From: Arenibacter sp. P308M17
Lineage (GTDB): Bacteria; Bacteroidota; Bacteroidia; Flavobacteriales; Flavobacteriaceae
Direction: 5' to 3'
Length of the DNA: 64,000 nucleotides
NCBI RefSeq assembly: GCF_003426735.1
Contig: NZ_QVON01000004.1
Span: 186,001-250,000, forward strand
In this document: positions 46,780-54,197 of the stretch, piece after piece
Layout: every line of letters starts with the position of its first letter
Numbering within the stretch: the first letter of the stretch is position 1
Notes under the pieces: model-generated
Told to the model about the DNA's origin: nothing
The model's input: only the letters and a program-made list of their open reading frames with translations
The model's database searches: none
Program-made: the position numbers and the translations under genes

Positions 46780-46857
46780 TGAACGTTAAATTGTTATGGC
46801 TATAGCTAAACTCTAAAAAATATTTTTAACGGTTAGGATCATTTTATTTAGGATAAT

Positions 46858-46889
46858 TTTGTCCGAAATAAAAATATGTATTATCTTTG
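46858..46889 (+). promoter_or_regulatory. Predicted promoter of the Rrf2 gene
   Basis: TTTG at 46858-46861, 20-bp spacer, and TATCTTTG at 46882-46889: a near-consensus Bacteroidota -33/-7 pair, 25 bp before the ATG at 46914. The FNR-like box at 46768 lies 80 bp upstream and could also act here. Confidence 0.65.
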
Positions 46890-46913
46890 TAAAGATTTTA
46901 ATAATGAATCAAT

Positions 46914-47348
46914 ATGTTTTCAAAGGCCTGCGAGTACGGAATTAAAGCTACCATATATATAGCCGTAAAATCTATGAGACAAGAGCGCGTAAGCCTTAAA
47001 GAGATAGCGGAAGAGGTAAATTCCCCTGTGGCATTTACCGCAAAAATATTGCAGTCCCTGGCCAAAAGCGGAATTATAGATTCCCATAAGGGCCCAACAG
47101 GTGGATTCCAGATCGAAGAAGCTAAAATAGACACTATTAAATTGCACGATATAGTGCACGCCATAGACGGTGATAAAATATTCGTGGGCTGTGGTCTGGG
47201 CCTGGAACAATGTGATGCCAATCAACCCTGTCCCGTTCATGATAAATTTGTGGGTATCAGGAACAATCTAAAGGTAATGTTGCAAAACACAAGCCTTTAT
47301 GAATTGGCCACAGGACTTGATATTGGTCTGACCCACTTAAAAAGATAA
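46914..47348 (+). CDS. Rrf2 family transcriptional regulator (IscR/NsrR-like)
   Basis: 144-aa winged-helix regulator. The N-terminus MFSKACEYGIKATIYIA and VNSPVAFTAKILQSLAKSGIIDS are the Rrf2 DNA-binding part. Three cysteines (93, 100, 106; CGLGLEQCDANQPC) are placed as in the Fe-S-binding loop of IscR and NsrR, though with C-x6-C-x5-C spacing instead of C-x5-C-x5-C. Being first in a run of NO-stress genes (RIC, hemerythrin, truncated haemoglobin) and next to the nos operon, an NO- or Fe-S-sensing role is likely. Confidence 0.85.
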   Translation: MFSKACEYGIKATIYIAVKSMRQERVSLKEIAEEVNSPVAFTAKILQSLAKSGIIDSHKGPTGGFQIEEAKIDTIKLHDIVHAIDGDKIFVGCGLGLEQCDANQPCPVHDKFVGIRNNLKVMLQNTSLYELATGLDIGLTHLKR

Positions 47349-47449
47349 AATTTTAAATTAATAAAAGATAAAAAGGTATTAAACTATTAAATAAGATGGA
47401 TCTCGAACAAACCATGTTATCCATAATATCATCAAATCCATAGCAATCC

Positions 47450-48412
47450 ATGTTAAACGTCATCAACAAGTTAACAGAAAAATACCAAGCCCTTGGGGAA
47501 AATCCCGACACCTACTTGGAGGGCCTACTTCACGCAAAGCCCATCACTTATTGGGATTATATTGAAGTAGAGACCTTGCTTTCCCTGCAAAGACCTCGGA
47601 CCAATTTTAAGGATGAGTCCATTTTTATCATGTACCACCAGGTAACCGAACTGTACCTGAAAATGATGCTGCATGAATTAGGGCAGATAGTGGATGAAAA
47701 AATACCTACCACCAGTTTTCTTATTAATAAAGTGGACCGACTTGTACATTACACCTCCATGCTGATCAGTTCATTTGATATTATGAAGGTAGGAATGGAC
47801 TATGAGGATTACAATACCTTTCGAAAAACCTTAACCCCTGCCAGCGGCTTTCAATCCGCTCAATTCCGTTTTATAGAATTACATTGTACCTCCCTGCTAA
47901 ACTTATTTAGCCATAGATTTAAAGAAGAACGCTCCAACGATCCGGATTTAAGGGAATGCTTTGAACATATATATTGGAAAGATGCCGGAACGGAACCCAA
48001 AACCGGCAGAAAAACTTTGACCCTTCAACTTTTTGAGGAAAAATACCTCTCTGCCTTGATGGAAACAGCCAAAAATGTAATGGGCCGTACCCTGGAAGAC
48101 AAGTTAGGCCTACTGCCCTATATCCCGGATGCACTTAGGAACCGACTTCGCACCTTCGACAGGCTATACAACATTGAATGGCCCATGGTCCATTTAAGCA
48201 CTGCCGAACACTATTTGGACAAAAAAGGGGAAAATAAACAGGCCACTGGGGGTTCGGATTGGAAAAAATACCTCCATCCAAAATATCAGCAACGCAAATT
48301 CTTTCCAAGTTTATGGACGGAAAGCGAAAAACAAAATTGGGGAAACAATCATAAAAACGAACATTATGGAAGTATTGAACAGACCACAATTGACACACCT
48401 ACAAGTAGGTGA
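47450..48412 (+). CDS. Tryptophan 2,3-dioxygenase family haem protein
   Basis: 320-aa protein of the TDO family, which oxidises tryptophan to N-formylkynurenine at a haem. Conserved parts are LLSLQRP, FIMYHQVTELYLKMMLHELGQI, LTPASGFQSAQFRFIE, and the C-terminal haem-ligand region WPMVHLSTAEHYL followed by ATGGSDWKKYL and KFFPSLW. The usual GTGGSSG loop is altered to ATGGSDW. No other kynurenine-pathway gene is adjacent. It lies directly between the Rrf2 regulator and the RIC gene, so an NO- or redox-linked function is worth considering. Its end overlaps the cupin gene by 47 bp. Confidence 0.85.
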   Translation: MLNVINKLTEKYQALGENPDTYLEGLLHAKPITYWDYIEVETLLSLQRPRTNFKDESIFIMYHQVTELYLKMMLHELGQIVDEKIPTTSFLINKVDRLVHYTSMLISSFDIMKVGMDYEDYNTFRKTLTPASGFQSAQFRFIELHCTSLLNLFSHRFKEERSNDPDLRECFEHIYWKDAGTEPKTGRKTLTLQLFEEKYLSALMETAKNVMGRTLEDKLGLLPYIPDALRNRLRTFDRLYNIEWPMVHLSTAEHYLDKKGENKQATGGSDWKKYLHPKYQQRKFFPSLWTESEKQNWGNNHKNEHYGSIEQTTIDTPTSR

Positions 48413-48662
48413 AAACCTAAAAATATTACAAATTGAGGCCTTGGCCAATAAGGGGATGCCAGAACACAACAGTTCCCATGAAGCGGTAATTGTTGTCCAA
48501 GAAGGTGAAGCCATACTCAAAACCAAGGATGTTACATATGTTTTAAAGAAAGGCACCACTATGGTGGTCCCGGCGGGCTTGAAGCATAGCCTTAGCGCAA
48601 TAAAGGATTTTAAAGCCGTTGCCATCATGGCAACGGATTCAATTATAAATTTTAAAAATTAA
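48366..48662 (+). CDS. Small cupin-domain protein
   Basis: 98-aa single-domain cupin. The first cupin motif is seen as MPEHNSSHEAVIVVQEGEAIL and the second as GTTMVVPAGLKHSLSAI, supplying His residues for a metal site. It starts 47 bp inside the TDO-family gene in a different frame, and RIC starts 6 bp after its end, so it is translationally packed into this operon. Role unknown. Confidence 0.82.
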   Translation: MEVLNRPQLTHLQVGENLKILQIEALANKGMPEHNSSHEAVIVVQEGEAILKTKDVTYVLKKGTTMVVPAGLKHSLSAIKDFKAVAIMATDSIINFKN

Positions 48663-48667
48663 TACCC

Positions 48668-49393
48668 ATGGAAAATTTAATGACCAAGAATATTGGCGAA
48701 ATAGTGGCAGAAAACTATCGTACGGCACAAGTATTCAAAAATCATAAAATAGATTTTTGTTGTAAGGGAAACCGGAGTATTGTAGAAGTAGCCGAAAAAA
48801 GTCAGCTGGATGCCAATCTCCTTTTAAAAGAAATTGAAACGGTACAGCATCAAACCAATGATGACAACATTGATTTTAAAACATGGCCCTTGGACCTATT
48901 GGCAGATTATATAGAGAAAAAGCATCATAGGTATGTTGAGGCACAAATACCTGTTCTAAATCAGTATCTGGCCAAACTATGCCGGGTCCATGGCGACCGG
49001 CACCCCGAGCTTTATGAAATTATGGAGCATTTCAATAAATGCGCAGGTGAACTGGCCATGCACATGAAAAAAGAGGAACTCATCGTCTTCCCCGCCGTAC
49101 GTAAAATGATTCAGAGCAAACAATACGGTAAAACCATGGAAAGACAACATTTTGGCACTATTCAAAACCCCATCCAAATGATGATGCAGGAACATGAGAA
49201 CGAAGGGGACCGATTTAGACTGATAGAGGAGTTGAGCAATAACTATAATCCACCTGCCGATGCCTGCAATACCTACAAGGTTACGTTTTCCCTACTACAA
49301 GAGTTTGAAGAGGATCTACATAGGCATATTCATTTGGAGAATAACATTCTCTTTCCAAAAGCAATAGCTCTGGAGAAGGAATTAAGTGCATGA
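48668..49393 (+). CDS. ric: Iron-sulfur cluster repair di-iron protein (RIC/ScdA/YtfE)
   Basis: 241-aa protein repairing Fe-S clusters damaged by NO or oxidants. The N-terminal ScdA_N domain has KNHKIDFCCKGN (Cys pair); the hemerythrin-like domain supplies His/Glu ligands (KKHHRYVE, HGDRHPE, HMKKEELIVFP, QEHENEGD, HRHIHLENNILFP). Full length. The NO link of this family supports the interpretation of the whole plus-strand run as nitrosative defence. Confidence 0.95.
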   Translation: MENLMTKNIGEIVAENYRTAQVFKNHKIDFCCKGNRSIVEVAEKSQLDANLLLKEIETVQHQTNDDNIDFKTWPLDLLADYIEKKHHRYVEAQIPVLNQYLAKLCRVHGDRHPELYEIMEHFNKCAGELAMHMKKEELIVFPAVRKMIQSKQYGKTMERQHFGTIQNPIQMMMQEHENEGDRFRLIEELSNNYNPPADACNTYKVTFSLLQEFEEDLHRHIHLENNILFPKAIALEKELSA

Positions 49394-49584
49394 TGGTTAC
49401 CTGAACAACCTATAAACCTTTTTCCAAACGACCAATTTTGTAAGCAATAAGGTGCGGCACAATACTTTAAAAAGTCTCCCCCCGCCGTGCCTCATTGGAT
49501 TACGAAGCACTTAACTATAAAATTTTAAAACACAAATGGAATGACCATTTAAAATTGGATTTAACCATACAAAAACAAGTTAAA

Positions 49585-50046
49585 ATGACAGTGACACCTA
49601 TAAAAAGACATAAGGCCATACAACCTTTGAGCCGGGAACACCATCAAGGTTTATTGCTATCATGGAAAATTAGGACCGGTCTCTCCAAAGGAGTATCTAC
49701 AGATCGGATAAAGACCTACGCAGATTGGTTTTACAGAACTTATTTGACCCCACATTTCGAAGAGGAGGAAAAACACCTCTTTCCCATTCTCGGAAACGAT
49801 AACGTCTTGGTAAAAAAGGCCATTGCACAACACCGGAGACTAGAACGCCTTTTTAAGAGCACTTCCGAATTGGAAAAATCCCTAAACCATATAGAGGAAG
49901 AATTGGAACAACATATCCGATTTGAGGAAAGGATACTGTTCAATGAAATTCAAAAAGTGGCCAACGAACAACAATTGCAATCCATTTTGGAACATCACAA
50001 GGAAACCAAATTTTTGGAAAGTACTACGGATTGGTTTTGGGAGTAA
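49585..50046 (+). CDS. Hemerythrin domain-containing protein
   Basis: 153-aa four-helix protein. Ligand-type residues are SREHHQGLL, TPHFEEEEKHLFP, AQHRRLERL and EQHIRFEERILF, the HHE pattern. The frame opens earlier at a TTG (49495), but the ATG at 49585 begins where the family begins. Possibly binds O2 or NO at a di-iron site. Follows ric by 191 bp and precedes the small membrane protein by 12 bp. Confidence 0.82.
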   Translation: MTVTPIKRHKAIQPLSREHHQGLLLSWKIRTGLSKGVSTDRIKTYADWFYRTYLTPHFEEEEKHLFPILGNDNVLVKKAIAQHRRLERLFKSTSELEKSLNHIEEELEQHIRFEERILFNEIQKVANEQQLQSILEHHKETKFLESTTDWFWE

Positions 50047-50058
50047 TACTAAAATACG

Positions 50059-50349
50059 ATGACTATGAGACTTTACGATCAGCTATTGAACGAATTTAAA
50101 AGGGAACAAACAGGATATTCCACCATTGCCATTATTGGCCAAAGTTGTATTGGATCTATTGCCGCCATGCTGGTCCTAATGAACCATATGCCTACAGCAA
50201 TCAAGTTGACCTTGCTTTTTCTGGTGACTATTTTATGCATGGCCTACAACGGCGCCGTTTTGGCCAGATTAACTGCCAAAACTACTTTTAACCTATTAGT
50301 TTTAAGCGTCCTTTTCAGTATCTTGACCATTGTAGGGATTCTTATTTAG
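50059..50349 (+). CDS. 96-aa three-helix membrane protein, unknown
   Basis: Hydrophobic protein with about three transmembrane segments (STIAIIGQSCIGSIAAMLVL, LTLLFLVTILCMAYNGAVLA, LLVLSVLFSILTIVGILI) after a short charged N-terminus. I do not recognise the family. Coding is supported by the tight packing: 12 bp after the hemerythrin gene and 6 bp before the ferredoxin gene. Confidence 0.72.
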   Translation: MTMRLYDQLLNEFKREQTGYSTIAIIGQSCIGSIAAMLVLMNHMPTAIKLTLLFLVTILCMAYNGAVLARLTAKTTFNLLVLSVLFSILTIVGILI

Positions 50350-50355
50350 AAATAA

Positions 50356-50697
50356 ATGAAGCCGGAACCCTACACTTTTACTTATATAGACGAATTTGGG
50401 GATACCAATTCCGCCATTTGTACGCAAAACGAATACCATAACCTCATGGAGCTTCTTTTTGACAAATACTCGCAGGAATGGGGAGATTGTAAGGGTAGGG
50501 CCTGGTGTGGAACATGTCATATACAAATTCTTGAAGGCTCTTTAGGGTCAAAAATGCAGCGCGATGAAAAACATACCTTGTCCCAACTGGACGATGCCTC
50601 CCCCCAAAGCAGATTGGCATGCCAAATTCCCATCAATGCCGAACTACATAATTTAGTTTTCAAAATAATAAACGAAAATGATTTTGGATTAAAATAG
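50356..50697 (+). CDS. [2Fe-2S] ferredoxin-like protein
   Basis: 113-aa electron carrier. Cluster cysteines 45, 51 and 54 (GDCKGRAWCGTCHI) and 89 (RLACQIP) give C-x5-C-x2-C...C, the adrenodoxin-type spacing rather than the plant type (C-x4-C-x2-C). Last gene of the packed run before the heptamer repeat. Possible electron donor to the hemerythrin/RIC or haemoglobin functions nearby (inference). Confidence 0.85.
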   Translation: MKPEPYTFTYIDEFGDTNSAICTQNEYHNLMELLFDKYSQEWGDCKGRAWCGTCHIQILEGSLGSKMQRDEKHTLSQLDDASPQSRLACQIPINAELHNLVFKIINENDFGLK

Positions 50698-50780
50698 GCC
50701 GGTTACAGGAAAGCAAAAAATGTTAGGGACGGCAAAGGCAGGGGCTTTTGAAACGGAATGGAATTCCTTGGCGGGGACTG

Positions 50781-50877
50781 AGCAATAACTGGGCAGTAAG
50801 CAGTAAGCAGTAATCAGTAAGCAAAAAACGGATTTCTATGCCCACTGCCTTTTGCCAACTGTGGACTGCCAAAGTTT
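50781..50877. repeat. Degenerate heptamer repeats facing each other
   Basis: Left part (50781-50822): AGCAATA, ACTGGGC, AGTAAGC twice, AGTAATC, AGTAAGC. Right part (about 50842-50869): CACTGCC, TTTTGCC, AACTGTG, GACTGCC, the inverted sense. Together they can fold as a hairpin. Related to the perfect array at 7640-7740. They occupy part of the 370-bp gap between ferredoxin and truncated haemoglobin genes, which otherwise shows nothing. Confidence 0.65.
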
Positions 50878-51067
50878 TTGGAAACTAATCCCGATGAGCA
50901 TAGGGAGCAGGGTTCTAATAAACCGTAAACAACAAAGTTGAAATAAATTATAACCTGCATGTGTGGGTTTGCACGATTGCCAATACCCTTATTGCATGGC
51001 CAATTAGTATAAAATTAAATTCAACGGACTACCTTTCCGGTATTCCCTGAGCAAACGGATTAAACTT

Positions 51068-51466
51068 ATGTTGATAAAATCGGAAATTAAGGAAAGAAAG
51101 GATGTGAACCTATTGGTGATTCGTTTTTATGCCAAGATCAGGGAGCACCAAATATTGGGGCCCATTTTTAATGGCATAATAAAAGACTGGGACAGTCACT
51201 TGGAGCTATTGACCGATTTTTGGGAGAGTCAATTACTCTTAAAACGAAAATATATAGGCAACCCCATTACCGTTCACCAGGAGGTGGACAAGAAAATGAA
51301 CCATAGTATTACCCCGGAACATTTTGGACTTTGGCTAAACGAATGGTTTGCCACAATAGATGAGCTTTTTGAAGGGGAAGTGGCCTGGATTGCAAAAAAT
51401 AGGGCCCAGAAAATGTCCACTATGTTATATATGAACATTTACCAACACAGGCAAAAAGGCCATTAG
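51068..51466 (+). CDS. Group III truncated haemoglobin
   Basis: 132-aa haem protein of the 2-on-2 globin family. Recognisable segments are RFYAKIREHQILGPIFNG, HLELLTDFWESQLL, and the proximal-His helix area NHSITPEHFGLWLNEWFATIDELF. Group III members are often linked to NO or microaerobic metabolism. Overlaps the convergent membrane-protein gene by 4 bp. Confidence 0.9.
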   Translation: MLIKSEIKERKDVNLLVIRFYAKIREHQILGPIFNGIIKDWDSHLELLTDFWESQLLLKRKYIGNPITVHQEVDKKMNHSITPEHFGLWLNEWFATIDELFEGEVAWIAKNRAQKMSTMLYMNIYQHRQKGH

Positions 51467-52680
51467 ACCCTTCGCTTTGCACTTTTGCCCATGGATTGTC
51501 TAAGCATCACTAGTATAGCGATAGGAATCAAAATACTGCCAAGGGCCAGGTATTTGGAATAATCTTCGAACAAGGGCCATCCCAACCATGCGGCCATCCC
51601 TCTAAAGAAAATAAGGGCTTCCGTGAGCAGAAAACCGATCAAATACAGGGTTATGGCCATTTTGGACAGTTTCATCAATCCAAAAAATTGGAGAAAGAAA
51701 AATAACCCTAGGCTAATGACCCCCAAAAAGGTCCAATGTAAATAGCCAATAGTAAAATCCAAAACCGTAGCTGCCAAGTTTGCAAAGAAGGGCCAGGCGG
51801 TGAGCCATTGCAAAATCATTTTAATTAGTAAAAGTAAAGCCACCAATTTCAAAATATTGAACTGAGGCCGGGACAGTCCAGATTTCAATGCAGCCTTATT
51901 TTCCAGGAATATCCTTATCAGAATCCCAAAGCCCATCAATTGCAATAAAGCCCCCAGGCCTCCCAAAAAATAGTATATGGGTTCTGGAGCCGTCCACAGG
52001 GTCGACAGAAAAAAACTCAGAATAATTCCCAGGACCGTAGTCCGAAAAAAATAACTAAATATCTTGTCGGAAACATTGGCTCCAAGTTGTTCCAACAGGT
52101 AAAAAAAGAGTCCCAACAGTGCCAAAATCATCCAACCGTTATACTGAAAATGCAAATAGAAATAGATTGCCAACCGGTACCATATGGATTCAGGTCCCAA
52201 AACCGTCATTATGGCCCCTAAAGCCCAAGGACCTATACTGGAGCCTATCATGAACCAGAGGGCATATTTTAAACAGCTATAGGCCTTTGTACCTTTGAAG
52301 GATTGCGGCGCGTATTTTAAAAAAAAAGCGGAAAACCAATAGGAGGCCAACAGGAAAAGAGTGGAAAATAGAATGGAAAACAAGGCATACCCCTGAAAGG
52401 GAAAGGATAACAACATGCCTATTAAACAGATTTGGGTAAACCAAAAAATTTGACGATACTTCCTCTCCACCGCCTGCTTGTCCAAAAAAAGATGGTACAA
52501 CAAAGTGGTCAACGCAATGTACACCCAGCCCAAAAGGGCTATATGGGAATGGGTATGCACAAAAAACCGGTAATTGATGGGTATTGGGGCAATTACAAAA
52601 GTCCGCAATACAACACCAAGCAGGGCGGCCAATAAAAAATAGCCCAAGGATACTTTAATATGGGATTTGGTAACTATCAC
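51463..52680 (-). CDS. Haem-copper oxidase subunit I-like membrane protein, GTG start
   Basis: 405-aa protein with about 12 transmembrane segments. Histidines that resemble haem ligands of NorB/CcoN-type subunits are FFVHTHSHIALLGWVYIA (helix 2), YFYLHFQYNGW and IGYLHWTFLG. The full set for a catalytic centre (six His in the usual positions) is not apparent, so it may be a haem protein without oxidase or NO-reductase activity, or an NnrS-like protein. It follows nosY by 31 bp and appears to end the nos operon. Family assignment is tentative. Confidence 0.65.
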   Translation of the reverse strand: MIVTKSHIKVSLGYFLLAALLGVVLRTFVIAPIPINYRFFVHTHSHIALLGWVYIALTTLLYHLFLDKQAVERKYRQIFWFTQICLIGMLLSFPFQGYALFSILFSTLFLLASYWFSAFFLKYAPQSFKGTKAYSCLKYALWFMIGSSIGPWALGAIMTVLGPESIWYRLAIYFYLHFQYNGWMILALLGLFFYLLEQLGANVSDKIFSYFFRTTVLGIILSFFLSTLWTAPEPIYYFLGGLGALLQLMGFGILIRIFLENKAALKSGLSRPQFNILKLVALLLLIKMILQWLTAWPFFANLAATVLDFTIGYLHWTFLGVISLGLFFFLQFFGLMKLSKMAITLYLIGFLLTEALIFFRGMAAWLGWPLFEDYSKYLALGSILIPIAILVMLRQSMGKSAKRRV

Positions 52681-52711
52681 GCAATGATATGTAATTCAGC
52701 TAAAGGTACTA

Positions 52712-53494
52712 TTAAAAATCCTTTCTTTTGGAAACATAGCCTAAACGCCAAATGGGGATGATGGTCCAAAGGAACAGCATAAAAATGGACATAAACAGTC
52801 CCAAATTAGTCCCAAAAAACTGCTTAAAAATAGCGCCTGTATACCCCAAAAGAGCCGAAATATCCAGTTTTAACAAAATTAAGGTCCTGGAAAGGTCTAT
52901 GGGATTAAACATCGTGGCGATCAAGGAAAGGTTATCCAAGGGGTAATCCTCAAAAACGATCAATGACATTAGAAATAATCCGTCATAAATTACTGCCAAA
53001 AACAACCAGGCCAGGACGGCATATCCAAAACCTTTTATCTTATTCTCGTTGGCCAAGGCTATATTAAAGGCAACAGCAGTAAAGATCAGCGTTAAAAATG
53101 CTCCCGTTATCAATAATAGTGAAAAATCCCATATGGCATTACTTTGGAACAATCCATATAAGATAAAGGGAATGCCCAGGCCCAATACCAAGCTAACCGT
53201 CAACGAACCGGCAACTCCGAAATATTGGCCCAAAAAAATGGACGATCTTTTAATGGGCTGTGCCAAAAGTAGTTCTGTAAATTCCTTGGAATTGTAGTAA
53301 TACATTACACCAAAAATAATCCCGATCAAGGGTACCAGAACAATAATAACGTTCATTAAGGTAATAACGGCCTTGGAGAGCTCATTGTTCAAAAACAACA
53401 ATACAAAGCCCAACAACAGATAGAACAGAAAATAAACGTAACTCCAACGGCTACGCATTAGATCGTAGAAACTATACTTTAATATCTTAATCAT
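52712..53494 (-). CDS. nosY: NosY-like ABC-2 permease
   Basis: 260-aa, six-helix permease of the NosDFY system required for NosZ maturation. It starts MIKILKYSFYDLMRSRWSYVYF; the sequence has the typical YYNSKEFTELLLAQPIKRS cytoplasmic loop. The ATG at 53494 overlaps nosF by 8 bp, the normal arrangement; a longer frame to 53533 adds a non-conserved leader. Confidence 0.92.
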   Translation of the reverse strand: MIKILKYSFYDLMRSRWSYVYFLFYLLLGFVLLFLNNELSKAVITLMNVIIVLVPLIGIIFGVMYYYNSKEFTELLLAQPIKRSSIFLGQYFGVAGSLTVSLVLGLGIPFILYGLFQSNAIWDFSLLLITGAFLTLIFTAVAFNIALANENKIKGFGYAVLAWLFLAVIYDGLFLMSLIVFEDYPLDNLSLIATMFNPIDLSRTLILLKLDISALLGYTGAIFKQFFGTNLGLFMSIFMLFLWTIIPIWRLGYVSKRKDF

Positions 53495-54197
53495 GATTGT
53501 TGTGGGTTGATATAGCCGCAATGGCATGTTCAAAATTGCTTTGTCCGGTTTTGGTCTTTAATTCCTCAATACTGCCCTTAAAGTAAATTTTACCTTCAAG
53601 TAGGTAGACGATCTGGTCGGAAACCTCTTCTACAAACTGCATAATATGGGAGGTTATCAAAAAGGTCTTCCCTTTTGCCTTTTCTTCAAAAATAAGTTCC
53701 TTTAGACGGATCAGCGCCAAGGGATCCAGACCATTGGTGGGTTCGTCCAAAATTATCAAGGGACTGTTGAACATAAAGGCCAGTACAATATTTACCTTTT
53801 GCTTGGTTCCCCCGGAAAGGTTGCTCAATTTTTTATCTAAAAAAGACTCCAATCCAAATAGGCCTATCAACTTAAGTTCGTCGCTCGGTTTTTGCCTAAT
53901 ATCCTTTATCATGGCTATTAATTCCTTGACCTTGAGGTTTCCCGGGAAATTGGCAATTTGGGGAAGGTAATTTATGTCTTGGCGATACTTCCATTTATCT
54001 CGAACAGATGAATCCATTACGGATATGGTTCCTTTATTGGGAAGTACCATCCCCAGCACTGTTTTTATCAAAGTTGTTTTACCGGAACCATTGGGTCCCA
54101 GGACAGCAAAAATTCCGCCTTGGTCAATATGGAGTTCCAACTCGGCCAATACCACATTTTTACCAAACTTCTTATGTAGGTTTTCAACCTGTATCAT
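53487..54197 (-). CDS. nosF: NosF-like ABC ATP-binding protein
   Basis: 236-aa ATPase. Walker A GPNGSGKTT, signature LSGGTKQKV, Walker B LIILDEPTNGLDP and the switch His in ITSHIM are intact. Overlaps nosD by 4 bp and nosY by 8 bp. Works with NosD/NosY in delivery of sulfur or copper species to the NosZ CuZ site. Confidence 0.94.
   Translation of the reverse strand: MIQVENLHKKFGKNVVLAELELHIDQGGIFAVLGPNGSGKTTLIKTVLGMVLPNKGTISVMDSSVRDKWKYRQDINYLPQIANFPGNLKVKELIAMIKDIRQKPSDELKLIGLFGLESFLDKKLSNLSGGTKQKVNIVLAFMFNSPLIILDEPTNGLDPLALIRLKELIFEEKAKGKTFLITSHIMQFVEEVSDQIVYLLEGKIYFKGSIEELKTKTGQSNFEHAIAAISTHNNHD

Noticed and set aside
47450-48412. Catabolic kynurenine operon
   Set aside because: Only a single TDO-family gene is present; neighbours are NO-stress genes, not kynureninase or formamidase.
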